Assembly: GCA_028703175.1 (NCBI GenBank)
Contig: JAQVNJ010000028.1
Coordinates: 1-52,518 of the forward strand
Length of the DNA: 52,518 nt
Direction of reading: 5' to 3'
DNA from: JAAYCB01 sp012744395
Lineage (GTDB): Bacteria > Planctomycetota > Planctomycetia > Pirellulales > Thermoguttaceae
In this document: in pieces, positions 19,172-27,197 of the stretch
How positions within the stretch are numbered: the stretch's first letter is position 1
Layout: each line of letters opens with the position of its first letter
Made by a program: the position numbers and the translations under genes
The notes under the pieces: model-generated
Databases searched by the model: none
Told to the model about the DNA's origin: nothing
What the model saw: the letters and a program-made list of their open reading frames with translations, nothing else

Positions 19172-19337
19172 AGGTGAGAAGGGGGCAATTGGATAGTCAT
19201 GGAAAGGCGGTCCACTCCAATTCCAATCCTGTCCCATCCATCCACTTTGATTATAGGGAACGCTTCTTAGGCGCCATCGGCCTCTTCTCTGTTCCGGCCC
19301 CGCCGTTTCGCTCTGACTGCGAGCGGCGGGGTTTTTT
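19172..19337 (+). ncRNA. Candidate structured small RNA (about 165 nt), class unknown
   Basis: A good promoter upstream and an intrinsic terminator at the end bracket a short segment with no protein-like frame. The predicted 5' part GAGAAGGGG (19176-19184) can pair with CCTCTTCTC (19281-19289) over 9 bp with one G-U, closing a large domain. Inside it AATTGGA (19187-19193) pairs with TCCAATT (19216-19222). Size and a long closing helix recall 6S RNA, but I cannot confirm the central bubble. No SRP or tmRNA signature is seen. Alternatively this is a terminated 5' leader of the gene at 19375. The start is inferred from the promoter. Confidence 0.4.
19298..19337 (+). terminator. Rho-independent terminator
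   Basis: CCCCGCCG at 19298-19305 pairs perfectly with CGGCGGGG at 19324-19331, followed immediately by six T bases (19332-19337). It ends the candidate small RNA and lies 38 bases before the next start codon, so that gene may need its own promoter or readthrough. Confidence 0.8.
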
Positions 19338-19374
19338 GTTCTCACTTGGCTCGATTCACCTCGCATGACATCTC

Positions 19375-20124
19375 ATGATCCGACGCGGATGGCAATTGAC
19401 CTCATCCCGTGCGCAGTGGCACAGCGACTCCCTGACGCTCGCATTTGACTGGGCGCAGCCTGAATTCGGGCTTGGCCTGACGCATGCCTCCCTACCTACG
19501 GCATGCACGCCGCGGTTGTTCGGCCTGATTCTCCCGGTCCGCCAAGAATCCGAGGACCCCTCCCGCTTGCCGCTGTTCGCCTGCGGCAACCTGCTCTCCG
19601 CCACCTATGACGCCGCGGAGTCGTTCCCGGTCCAGATAAATGTCGCCTGGCGCGTCGGGGCGCCGTCGCCGCACTCCAGCCTGATGATCGTCGATGCCGT
19701 CTTCTCGATCTCTACAGAGAAGCTGAATGCCCAGGGCCGGTTCGCCATCCGTTCCGTGCTCCCGGCCGTCGAGGTCCTCACCGCGGCGGGGCCGCTCGAC
19801 ACGGCCTGCTGGAAGACGTGGACGCCTGCGCCGGAAGACCCGCCGTGCGCAACGGAGTCTCCGGCGGTGCTCTTTCGCTTGCCGGGCGAAACGTTCAGCT
19901 ACCTGGAGATCGCCGATCCGGTCGATTCCCGCTGCTGCCGATTGAGCGGGCAGGGACCTGCCACGGTTGGCCTGGATCGCGGGCTGTTCGCGACTACCCT
20001 GGAAAAGGGCGTGATCCTTCGCGCGCGAGTCCGAGGCGTCTTGCTCGATCAAGCGGAAGACGTGCGGAGCGCCGGCGCGGCTTACGCCGATTTCGTCGGG
20101 TCCGCACCGCCCCTCGGCCGCTGA
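19375..20124 (+). CDS. Conserved-looking hypothetical protein
   Basis: I do not recognise this 249-residue product. It has no signal peptide or membrane helix. It shows a soluble, beta-rich pattern with aromatic-rich segments such as SLTLAFDWAQPEFGLGLTH and QINVAWRVGAPSPH. Base composition and codon use look like neighbouring genes, and no frame on the other strand reads better. It lies just after the terminator at 19298-19337 and 52 bases before the uxaC start, so it may share a transcript with uxaC. No function is proposed. Confidence 0.65.
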   Translation: MIRRGWQLTSSRAQWHSDSLTLAFDWAQPEFGLGLTHASLPTACTPRLFGLILPVRQESEDPSRLPLFACGNLLSATYDAAESFPVQINVAWRVGAPSPHSSLMIVDAVFSISTEKLNAQGRFAIRSVLPAVEVLTAAGPLDTACWKTWTPAPEDPPCATESPAVLFRLPGETFSYLEIADPVDSRCCRLSGQGPATVGLDRGLFATTLEKGVILRARVRGVLLDQAEDVRSAGAAYADFVGSAPPLGR

Positions 20125-20176
20125 CCGCAGCGCTCACCTCCGCGGCAACTCCCTCTGGACAATCCTAGGACAAACC

Positions 20177-21595
20177 GTGAACGCTCCTCTGATCACCGAG
20201 AATTTCCTGCTCCACGGCGACGCCGCCGTGCGACTCTATCACCAGTACGCCCGCGAGATGCCGATCCTGGACTACCACTGCCATCTCCCACCCGACCAGA
20301 TCGCGAGCGACCACCGCTTCGACAATCTCGCGCAGATCTGGCTCGCCGGCGATCATTATAAGTGGCGGGCGATGCGCGCGGCCGGGGTCGACGAACGGTA
20401 TTGCACGGGCGATGCCTGCGATCGGGACAAGTTCCAGAAGTGGGCGGAAACGGTCCCCCGCACGCTCCGCAACCCCCTCTACCACTGGACGCACCTGGAG
20501 TTGAGCCGCCCGTTCGGCATTCGCGATCGGCTGCTCGGCCCCGAAACCGCCCAGGGCATCTGGGAGGAGTGCAACGCGCGACTTGCCGAGGAGGGCTTCT
20601 CTTGCCGGCGGATCATGGAGCAAATGAACGTCAAGGCCGTCTGCACGACCGACGATCCCTGCGACAGCCTCGAACATCATCAGGCGATCGCCGCGGACGC
20701 CACGTTCGCGGTGAGGGTCCTACCCACCTTTCGGCCGGACAAGGGCATGACCCTGGACAACCTGGCGGTGTTCAATCCCTGGGTCGACCGGTTGGCCGCG
20801 GCGGCCGACGTGGAGATCCGCGACTTCACCACCTTCATGGAGGCGATCCGGCGGCGGCACGAGCACTTCCACAGGGTCGGGGCCCGGCTTTCCGACCACG
20901 GTGTCGAAACCTTCTACGAAGCCTTTGCCACCGACTCGGAGATGGAGACGATCTTCGCAAAAGCCCGCTCCGGACGGGAGATCTCCGCCGAACAAATCCG
21001 CGCGTTCAAGTCCACGATGCTCTACGAATTCGCTCTGCTCGATCACGAAAAAGGCTGGACGCAGCAGTTCCATATCGGAGCGCTCCGCAACAACAATTCC
21101 CGGAAATTCGAGCAACTCGGCCCCGACACGGGCTTCGACTCGATCGGCGATTGGCCCGTGGCGGTCGGCCTTTCCCGGTTCCTCGATCGCCTCGACCGGC
21201 AGGGACGGCTGGCCAAGACGATCGTCTACAACCTCAATCCGGCGATGAATGATGTCCTGGCGACGATGATCGGCAACTTCCAGGACGGCACGACGCCGGG
21301 CAAGATGCAGTTCGGCAGCGGCTGGTGGTTTCTCGATCAGAAGGACGGGATGGAGCGGCAGCTCGAAACGCTCTCCAACCATGGCCTGCTGAGCCTGTTC
21401 GTCGGCATGTTGACCGACAGCCGTTCCTTCCTTTCCTACACGAGGCACGAATACTTCCGCCGCATCCTCTGTAATCTGCTGGGCGGTGAGATGGATCGCG
21501 GCATCCTGCCCGCCGACTTCGACCTGGTTGGCCCGATGGTTCAAGATATCTGCTACCGCAACGCAGCCGACTACTTCGGTTTCGAGCTGGCATGA
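20177..21595 (+). CDS. uxaC: Glucuronate isomerase
   Basis: The 472-residue product isomerises D-glucuronate to D-fructuronate (and galacturonate to tagaturonate), the first step of hexuronate breakdown. Family hallmarks are the N-terminal ILDYHCHLPPDQIASDHRF with His34 and His36, DHYKWRAMRAAGV, CTTDDPCDSLEHH, and the C-terminal GWWFLDQKDGMERQLETLSN and SFLSYTRHEYFRRILCN. Length fits UxaC. The start is GTG with TAGGA 7 bases upstream. No uxuA, uxuB or transporter gene is adjacent, so the rest of the pathway must be elsewhere. Confidence 0.95.
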   Translation: MNAPLITENFLLHGDAAVRLYHQYAREMPILDYHCHLPPDQIASDHRFDNLAQIWLAGDHYKWRAMRAAGVDERYCTGDACDRDKFQKWAETVPRTLRNPLYHWTHLELSRPFGIRDRLLGPETAQGIWEECNARLAEEGFSCRRIMEQMNVKAVCTTDDPCDSLEHHQAIAADATFAVRVLPTFRPDKGMTLDNLAVFNPWVDRLAAAADVEIRDFTTFMEAIRRRHEHFHRVGARLSDHGVETFYEAFATDSEMETIFAKARSGREISAEQIRAFKSTMLYEFALLDHEKGWTQQFHIGALRNNNSRKFEQLGPDTGFDSIGDWPVAVGLSRFLDRLDRQGRLAKTIVYNLNPAMNDVLATMIGNFQDGTTPGKMQFGSGWWFLDQKDGMERQLETLSNHGLLSLFVGMLTDSRSFLSYTRHEYFRRILCNLLGGEMDRGILPADFDLVGPMVQDICYRNAADYFGFELA

Positions 21596-22248
21596 CCTTC
21601 CCGTGACGGCCATCACCCCCCTCGCGCGAGGGCATTTCTGGAAAAATCCCCCGCGTCGCGCGATTTTTCCGACAAAATTCGGTTTCCGAGGGGAACCTTT
21701 TCGATTCTCGGGGGTCTACCTATAATTCCGAGACACGTTCTGTCTTCAAACCGCGCAGGGCGCAGAGGTTGACCCATGGCGAGCTTCGCACGCACGACGA
21801 CCGTCCGGAAATTCGATGTCCGCGACAATCGCAAGCACTTCGGTGCCGTCGTTCGCATCGTCGTCGCGCCCATGGCCTCGTTGCGCCTTCGTCAAATCGC
21901 GCGGTTTCTTCTTGCGCGGCTCGGTCAGCGCATCGCCGATCGGCAACTGGCCCTCAGGGGCTGGCATGGCCATTCCAGCACAGCCGGCCTTTGGGGGCAG
22001 CCCGCCAGTCTGGTGTGGTTGCGCCTGGTTCCGGCGTGGCGCGGCCTGATGCCGTGTCCCGCGAGGCTTCCCAGCAGGTTCTGACCGGTCGACGGCTGAG
22101 CCAGCATTCATTAAGGAAGCAACTCGCGAGCGGACGCGGCGGGCGGACCGGGAAGGGGACATCGTGCATGTCCCGGACCCGTGTCTTCTTGGCGCGGCCG
22201 GCGCTTCTTGATCCCGAACCGAGCACACTGCAAGAAGAGAATCCCGTG
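21596..22248. other. Long leader region ahead of the ECF sigma factor
   Basis: This 653-base stretch has a perfect TATAAT at 21721-21726, with a weak TTTTCG 17 bases upstream (21698-21703). An ATG at 21776 with GAGG upstream opens a 102-residue frame (21776-22084) rich in Arg and Leu, which could be a real small gene or chance. A minus-strand frame at 21746-22228 looks less protein-like. The sigma gene begins 165 bases after the plus frame ends. Confidence 0.35.
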
Positions 22249-22827
22249 ATGTTATCCGAACCGTTGGAACGAAATCAGACGGACCAGCCGGTGGCCCAAC
22301 TGGTCCTGGCGGCCCAAGGCGGCAGCCGCGACGCCTTCGAGCAGCTCTTCGAGCGGTTTCGGCGGATTGTCCACGTGACGGCCTACCGCCGGCTGGGCAA
22401 CGAGGCCGAGGCCCAGGAGCTCTGCCAGGACGTTTTCGTCCAGGCTCTGCGGAAGCTGGATCAATTGCAGGATCCCGCCTGCTTTGGAGGTTGGATCCGC
22501 GCCATCGCCTCGCGGATGGCGATCAATCGAGCGGTCCGCGCGCGGCCGATGGCCTCGCTCGATGCCGGCGGCGTCGCGCCGCGCGGCGTCGAGACGGAGA
22601 CGCCGCTGACCCGGATGATCCGCGAGGAGCGCTGCGAGCAATTGCGGCGCGGCCTCGGCCGGCTGTCGAACATGGATCGCGACACGCTCACGGCGTTCTA
22701 CTTTCGCGGCCGGAGCCTGATCCAGATGAGCGACGAATTCAACTCGCCGGTCGGCACGATCAAGCGGCGGCTGCACGTCGCCCGCAAGCGGCTGGCCCGG
22801 CAGCTGGAGACGTTGGCCGCCACGTGA
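22249..22827 (+). CDS. ECF-type RNA polymerase sigma factor
   Basis: The 192-residue product is an extracytoplasmic-function sigma factor that would redirect RNA polymerase to a small regulon. Region 2 spans about 30-97 (FEQLFERFRRIVHVTAYRRL, ELCQDVFVQALRKL, GWIRAIASRMAINRA). Region 4 spans about 135-188 with the helix-turn-helix LIQMSDEFNSPVGTIKRRLH. The start is ATG 22249 (or GTG 22246) with AAGAAGAGA upstream; a longer frame from 21769 has non-protein-like sequence. No anti-sigma gene follows; the next gene is convergent. How it is controlled is not visible. Confidence 0.9.
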   Translation: MLSEPLERNQTDQPVAQLVLAAQGGSRDAFEQLFERFRRIVHVTAYRRLGNEAEAQELCQDVFVQALRKLDQLQDPACFGGWIRAIASRMAINRAVRARPMASLDAGGVAPRGVETETPLTRMIREERCEQLRRGLGRLSNMDRDTLTAFYFRGRSLIQMSDEFNSPVGTIKRRLHVARKRLARQLETLAAT

Positions 22828-22838
22828 ATCACGAACAA

Positions 22839-22880
22839 AGGCCGCCGCCCGCGGAACGATCCGCCGGCGACGGCCTGCCC
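22839..22880. terminator. Candidate bidirectional terminator hairpin
   Basis: AGGCCG at 22839-22844 pairs with CGGCCT at 22871-22876, with further inner GC pairing. It lies between the convergent sigma factor and secretin genes. Read on the minus strand it is followed by TTTGTT. The T tracts are short, so efficiency is uncertain. Confidence 0.4.
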
Positions 22881-22896
22881 TGTTTAAGGCGCCGGG

Positions 22897-25800
22897 CTAT
22901 TGGCTGCTGATCCCCAGCCGCTCTTCTTCCTCTTCCTGGATGATGATCCGCGGAGTGACCATCATCATCAGGCTTTGGGTTTCGCGCCCGATCCCCACAT
23001 TCTTGAACAAGCGATTCACGTACGGCAGCTTGTTCAGCATCGGCACGCCGAACTCGCTGCGGCCCTCGCTGAGTCGCTTGATCCCGCCGAGCAACACCGT
23101 GCCGCCGTCCGGCACGCTTACGGTCGTCGTCACCGTGACGTAGGAGAACGTCGGCAGTTGCACCGTGGTGCCGCTCCTGGTCGACTGCTTGTTCGACGAC
23201 TTCTTGGTGTTGTCGTTCGGCTCATCCTGGATGCCGTCCGCCGACGTGCTCTCGGTGGTCGTCTCCGAGCCGGTGAACTGGAAGGTGTTCACCTCGCCGA
23301 TCTTGCTGAAGAACGGCACGACGGTCAGGCGGACGAACCGCCGGTCGTCGGAGACGACGGCCTGGACGGTCAGGAAGGTCCCTTCGTTGAGGACGACGAT
23401 CACCGGCTGCTGCGCGGCGGCGAAATCCCCCACGACCGGCACGACGCTGATCACGAACGGGCTTTGCGACGTGTCGGAAACGTAGGCCTGCTGGCCATTG
23501 AAGAGCGTGACCTTGGGGGCCTGCATGACGTTGCTTCGGCGGTCGCCCTGCGCGGCGGCGATGAAGAAGAACGCCTCGATTTCGCTGAGGATCGCGAAGC
23601 CCATCTGGGCCCCGGCCGAGGCGTCGAACCCGCCGAACTGCGGCACGGCCAGGCTGAAGCTGTCCTGCGTGAAGGGGATGTCCAGGTCGGCCGAGAACAT
23701 GCCCGGCTGCTGCATGCCCACGATCACGCTGCGATCGTGATCGACGTCGCGAGTGTTCCGCGTCGGCTCGACGCTCGGGTCGATGTCGCCATCCTCCTCG
23801 TCGTCGATAATTCGCCCGAAGACCTGGAACGGGCGATCGATGTCGTCGTCGAGATCGAAGTCGAAGTCGACGCCGATCCGCTCGAAGAAGTTGTCATTGA
23901 GCGTGATGAAGCGGACTTCGATCGTGACCTGGAGGTCCTGCATGCGGCGGAGTTGTTCGAGCAGATCGACGATTTCCTCGTGGACCTCCTCCGTCTGCCG
24001 GATGACCAGGCTGAGATTCGTCTCGAAGGGGGCGACCGATCCCGGCCCACCCACGTCTTCCCAGGTTTCCGGCTGGATCGTGGCCGTGATCAATTGGATC
24101 AGGCTGTCGAAGTCGGCCATCGCCCCGCCGCCCGCACCGCCCGGACCGAAGCCCATCGGCATCGTCGTCGGGCTGGCGCCGGTCATGCCCGGGCTGCCGG
24201 TCATCTGGGCGAGGATGCTCTCGTTGATCTTGCCGCTGCCGCTCGAACCGCTGCGGTTGGCGACGACCGCCATCGGCGAGGCCATCGGGCCGCCGTAGCC
24301 GCTGCCTCCGAAGCTGACCCGCGAAAGGCCTTCGTTCAAGGCCCCGGACAGCCCCATCCCCGTACTCGGCACGAAATTGGGGATCGGCACGACGAGGTCC
24401 GCCACGTTGTAGGTCTTGATATAGGTGTCGCCGCTGCGCATCTGCTCACTGGTGATCTTGAGGACTTCGTCCTTGATCACGTAGCTCAGGTGCAGTGGTT
24501 GCAGGATCAGGTTCAGCGCGCTTTTCAGAGCGACTTCCTGCGAGAGGTTGATCGTCACCGGATCCTCGGTCGTGACCGCCTCCTGCTGCAACCCCTGGGG
24601 ATCGAGGTAAACGTTCACGCCGGCGAGCTTGCTCAGGTACTCCATCACGTTCGCAAACGGCTCGCCCTTGAACTCCAGGAGCACGGGCGTCTTCAGCCGC
24701 CGCTCGATCTCCATTTCCGCTTCCGTCCGCTGGCGGAGCGGTTGCTCGCGGGACCCTTTTCGCCGGGCGATCCGGTCCCAGTCCGTTGGCCAGCGGAGCG
24801 GATTCGAATCGTCGCCGAAGGGCACCGAGGCGCGATCCACGGCAAGCAGCTCGTCGACGAAACCGCGCTCCTTCATGTCCTGGATCGACTGGTTGGCGGC
24901 CATCCGCCGGATTGCCCGGGAAGTCATCGCCAACTGCTCGGTGATCGGATCGTTGGGAGCGAGTTCCTTGGCCCGCTTGGCGACCACCTCGGCTTCCTCG
25001 TAACGCTGCTCGTGGATCAGCAGGTTGTGCCGATCGACCATCTCCTTGAGCTTCTGCTGCCGCTCGAGCGTCATCTGCTGCTCTTGCTCGATCTGGCTGA
25101 GAACTTGCCGATTCCGCTCGTCGAGCTCGATCCGCGACTTGTTCTGCTTGATGTAATTGGCCGTATCGAGGAGGGCCCGGTCGACCTGCCGAAGGAGCCT
25201 GTCCCGCGAGGCGGGATCGAGCCCGGCCGCCTCCACTTTGGCCTTGGTCTCTTCGAGCAGTTTCAGCGCGGCGTTCGGATCGGTTGCCCGCAGCCGTTCC
25301 GCCTCCCGCGCCTGCTGGGCGATCTCGACGCTCACCTGGCGGGCGACCAGCGCCGCCTTGGCCGCGGCCTCGTCGATGATCGACGCCGGCTGGCCGGGAT
25401 TCTGTCCGGACGGCTGCGCGGCGTCCAGCAATTGCAGCATGTCTTGCAGCCGCTGCTGCGTCATCGGATCCAATTCCTGCGCATGGGCGGCCGCCTGTTG
25501 GAACAGGCTGCGAGCCGCTTGCGTGTCGTGTGCCCGAAGCGCCGCTTCGCCCTGCTGGAACAACTGGAACCCGAAGCCCGGAGCGGCTTGAGGAACCTCG
25601 CCGGCCGGCGGCGTCGGAATGGGCGGCGCCGGCTGCGCTGCCTGGACGAGCGCGTTCCGGGTTGGATCAGCGCCGGGATCATAGACGGCTCGAGTCGCCT
25701 CCGTGCTCGGATAGGGCGCGGGCGCCGGCACGAGATGGCCCGCCTGAACGACGCTGCTCGGCGCGGCTTGGGCGGCCAGCCCCGCGGCCGGCGGTGCGGA

Positions 25801-26655
25801 GCGCGACTGCGACCGCACGGTCTCGATCCTCTGGAGCATCAGCTGGGGATTCATTTCATAGGCGTTGAAGGCGACGCGCATCCGGGCGGCTGCCTGGGCG
25901 AGCCGTTCGGCCTCGCCATAATCGTGCCAACGCAACAGTCCCTCGGCTTGCTCGAGCAGGCACTTGGCGTGCAGCCGTCGATAGGCATCGGTCCCCTCGC
26001 GCTGTGCCCGCTGAGAGTTCAGATCGGCATACGAGGCGATCAGGGCCTCGACGCGGGCAGGGTTGTCGTCCGCGGAACCGTAGGGCACGTTCAACCGGGA
26101 GGCCTCTTCCAGCGCCCGCCGGGCCTGCCGCACGTCGCCCATCGCCAGATGCCGGCGTGCCGTCAGCAACAACTGGTCGCTTTGGGCTCGCGTCCCAACC
26201 GGTGCCGCGCCGTGCGCGGGCAAAGCCGCCGGCGCTGGAAGCGGCTGGATGCCTCCGGTCGAGGCGGCGCGGAACGGATCGTTGGGAACAGGCGTCTGGG
26301 AGGAGCCGATCCCCAACAGCCCGCCGCTCCGCGCTCCCGCCTGCCGCTTCCGCTCCAGTTCGGTTCGCGCCTTGGCCGGCGTCAACCCCATGGGCAGGAC
26401 CCCGTAGTCAACTCCCAACGCTTCCGCCTGGGCAATCAACGATTCGGCTGCCACGAAGTTGTCTTCCTGGATCGCCATGCGAGCTCGGGCGAGCAAATCG
26501 TCGCTCTGGCGGCGCGCATCAACTCCAGAAAGGCGGCCGGCTTGCCCGTTCTGGATTCCGCCCACTGGCGGCTGCCCGGCTTGCACTACCGCCATGGAGA
26601 AACCCAGCAGCAATGCCAGCGGGCCGGTGAGGATTCTTGCGGTCGGTTTCAACAC
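22897..26655 (-). CDS. Secretin (PilQ/GspD family) with long helical N-terminal region
   Basis: The 1252-residue product is an outer-membrane secretin for a type IV pilus or type II secretion system. The signal peptide ends near residue 26 (MAVVQA). Three helical repeats of the type LLARARxxxxxDxxxAExLIxxAExLxVxY lie in residues about 45-275, followed by Gln/Ala-rich coiled coil. An STN/N0-like segment lies at about 650-690 (EFKGEPFANVMEYLSKLAGV), then a Gly/Met-rich linker. The secretin core is near 1030-1240, with NVMQAPKVTLFNGQQAYV, VPDGGTVLLGGIKR and LNKLPYVNRLFKN. The GTG start at 26655 has AAAGGAG 4 bases upstream (7 before the following TTG). It ends the pil-type cluster and seems to have its own promoter. 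Confidence 0.9.
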   Translation of the reverse strand: MLKPTARILTGPLALLLGFSMAVVQAGQPPVGGIQNGQAGRLSGVDARRQSDDLLARARMAIQEDNFVAAESLIAQAEALGVDYGVLPMGLTPAKARTELERKRQAGARSGGLLGIGSSQTPVPNDPFRAASTGGIQPLPAPAALPAHGAAPVGTRAQSDQLLLTARRHLAMGDVRQARRALEEASRLNVPYGSADDNPARVEALIASYADLNSQRAQREGTDAYRRLHAKCLLEQAEGLLRWHDYGEAERLAQAAARMRVAFNAYEMNPQLMLQRIETVRSQSRSAPPAAGLAAQAAPSSVVQAGHLVPAPAPYPSTEATRAVYDPGADPTRNALVQAAQPAPPIPTPPAGEVPQAAPGFGFQLFQQGEAALRAHDTQAARSLFQQAAAHAQELDPMTQQRLQDMLQLLDAAQPSGQNPGQPASIIDEAAAKAALVARQVSVEIAQQAREAERLRATDPNAALKLLEETKAKVEAAGLDPASRDRLLRQVDRALLDTANYIKQNKSRIELDERNRQVLSQIEQEQQMTLERQQKLKEMVDRHNLLIHEQRYEEAEVVAKRAKELAPNDPITEQLAMTSRAIRRMAANQSIQDMKERGFVDELLAVDRASVPFGDDSNPLRWPTDWDRIARRKGSREQPLRQRTEAEMEIERRLKTPVLLEFKGEPFANVMEYLSKLAGVNVYLDPQGLQQEAVTTEDPVTINLSQEVALKSALNLILQPLHLSYVIKDEVLKITSEQMRSGDTYIKTYNVADLVVPIPNFVPSTGMGLSGALNEGLSRVSFGGSGYGGPMASPMAVVANRSGSSGSGKINESILAQMTGSPGMTGASPTTMPMGFGPGGAGGGAMADFDSLIQLITATIQPETWEDVGGPGSVAPFETNLSLVIRQTEEVHEEIVDLLEQLRRMQDLQVTIEVRFITLNDNFFERIGVDFDFDLDDDIDRPFQVFGRIIDDEEDGDIDPSVEPTRNTRDVDHDRSVIVGMQQPGMFSADLDIPFTQDSFSLAVPQFGGFDASAGAQMGFAILSEIEAFFFIAAAQGDRRSNVMQAPKVTLFNGQQAYVSDTSQSPFVISVVPVVGDFAAAQQPVIVVLNEGTFLTVQAVVSDDRRFVRLTVVPFFSKIGEVNTFQFTGSETTTESTSADGIQDEPNDNTKKSSNKQSTRSGTTVQLPTFSYVTVTTTVSVPDGGTVLLGGIKRLSEGRSEFGVPMLNKLPYVNRLFKNVGIGRETQSLMMMVTPRIIIQEEEEERLGISSQ

Positions 26656-26797
26656 GATTCTCCTTTCGAGACTCGCAGAATTCCGTGCGGTTTCGGACGA
26701 GCTTGTATCTGAACGCTTCCCTGTCCAGCAAGTTCTTGGCGTGGCACCCCGCGAGGCGACCCGCATCGCCCCACATCTCGCCACGTCCGACTCGTAC

Positions 26798-26819
26798 CAG
26801 GGGGCCTAAAATGCCCCTG
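26798..26819. promoter_or_regulatory. Inverted repeat in the secretin 5' leader
   Basis: CAGGGG and CCCCTG flank an A/T-rich centre (CTAAAAT), forming a palindrome-like element 143 bases before the secretin start and downstream of its candidate promoter. It could be an operator or an RNA hairpin; nothing decides which. Confidence 0.3.
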
Positions 26820-26881
26820 ACGCGAAGCCGAACAGAGGAAGCCCGCCATACATCTTCCGGGATTTTGCAGAAGAGAGGGGT

Positions 26882-26910
26882 TAAATACTCGCAGCGTCGA
26901 AACCGGTCAA
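26882..26910 (-). promoter_or_regulatory. Candidate sigma-70 promoter of the secretin gene
   Basis: On the minus strand TTGACC (complement 26905-26910) and TATTTA (complement 26882-26887) are separated by exactly 17 bases. The implied 5' leader is about 220 bases. The remaining part of the 542-base gap up to 27197 shows no gene. Confidence 0.5.
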
Positions 26911-27197
26911 GGGCACTTGCCGACAATTTCTGGCGGGCAGCCGGAAAATCGCCGAAACGGGCCGCTCCGCCGCCGTCGGCAGCGCCGATCGCGAGCGTTC
27001 AGCAGAGCAAGTGGGCAAGATGCCGAGAATGAGCAGCCAGCGGGATTCCGAACGGCGGCGCGGCGGGAGAGACCACACGGCGATCGCCGGCGGAAAGAAA
27101 AGACGCGGGCCCGCGCCGCTCCACGGCGGCTCGGGCTCGCACTCAGCGAGAAAAACGGTTGTTGGCGGAGCGGCCCCGGGCCTTCAGCGTTTGCCGA

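Noticed and set aside
19172..19337. SRP RNA or tmRNA as identity of the candidate ncRNA
   Set aside because: No SRP GGAAG tetraloop-domain signature and no tRNA-like ends or tag frame are seen.
22900..26712. 1270-residue open frame antisense to the secretin
   Set aside because: It is the mirror of a high-GC gene; it is rich in Arg, His and Asp with no domain, while the minus frame has clear secretin motifs.
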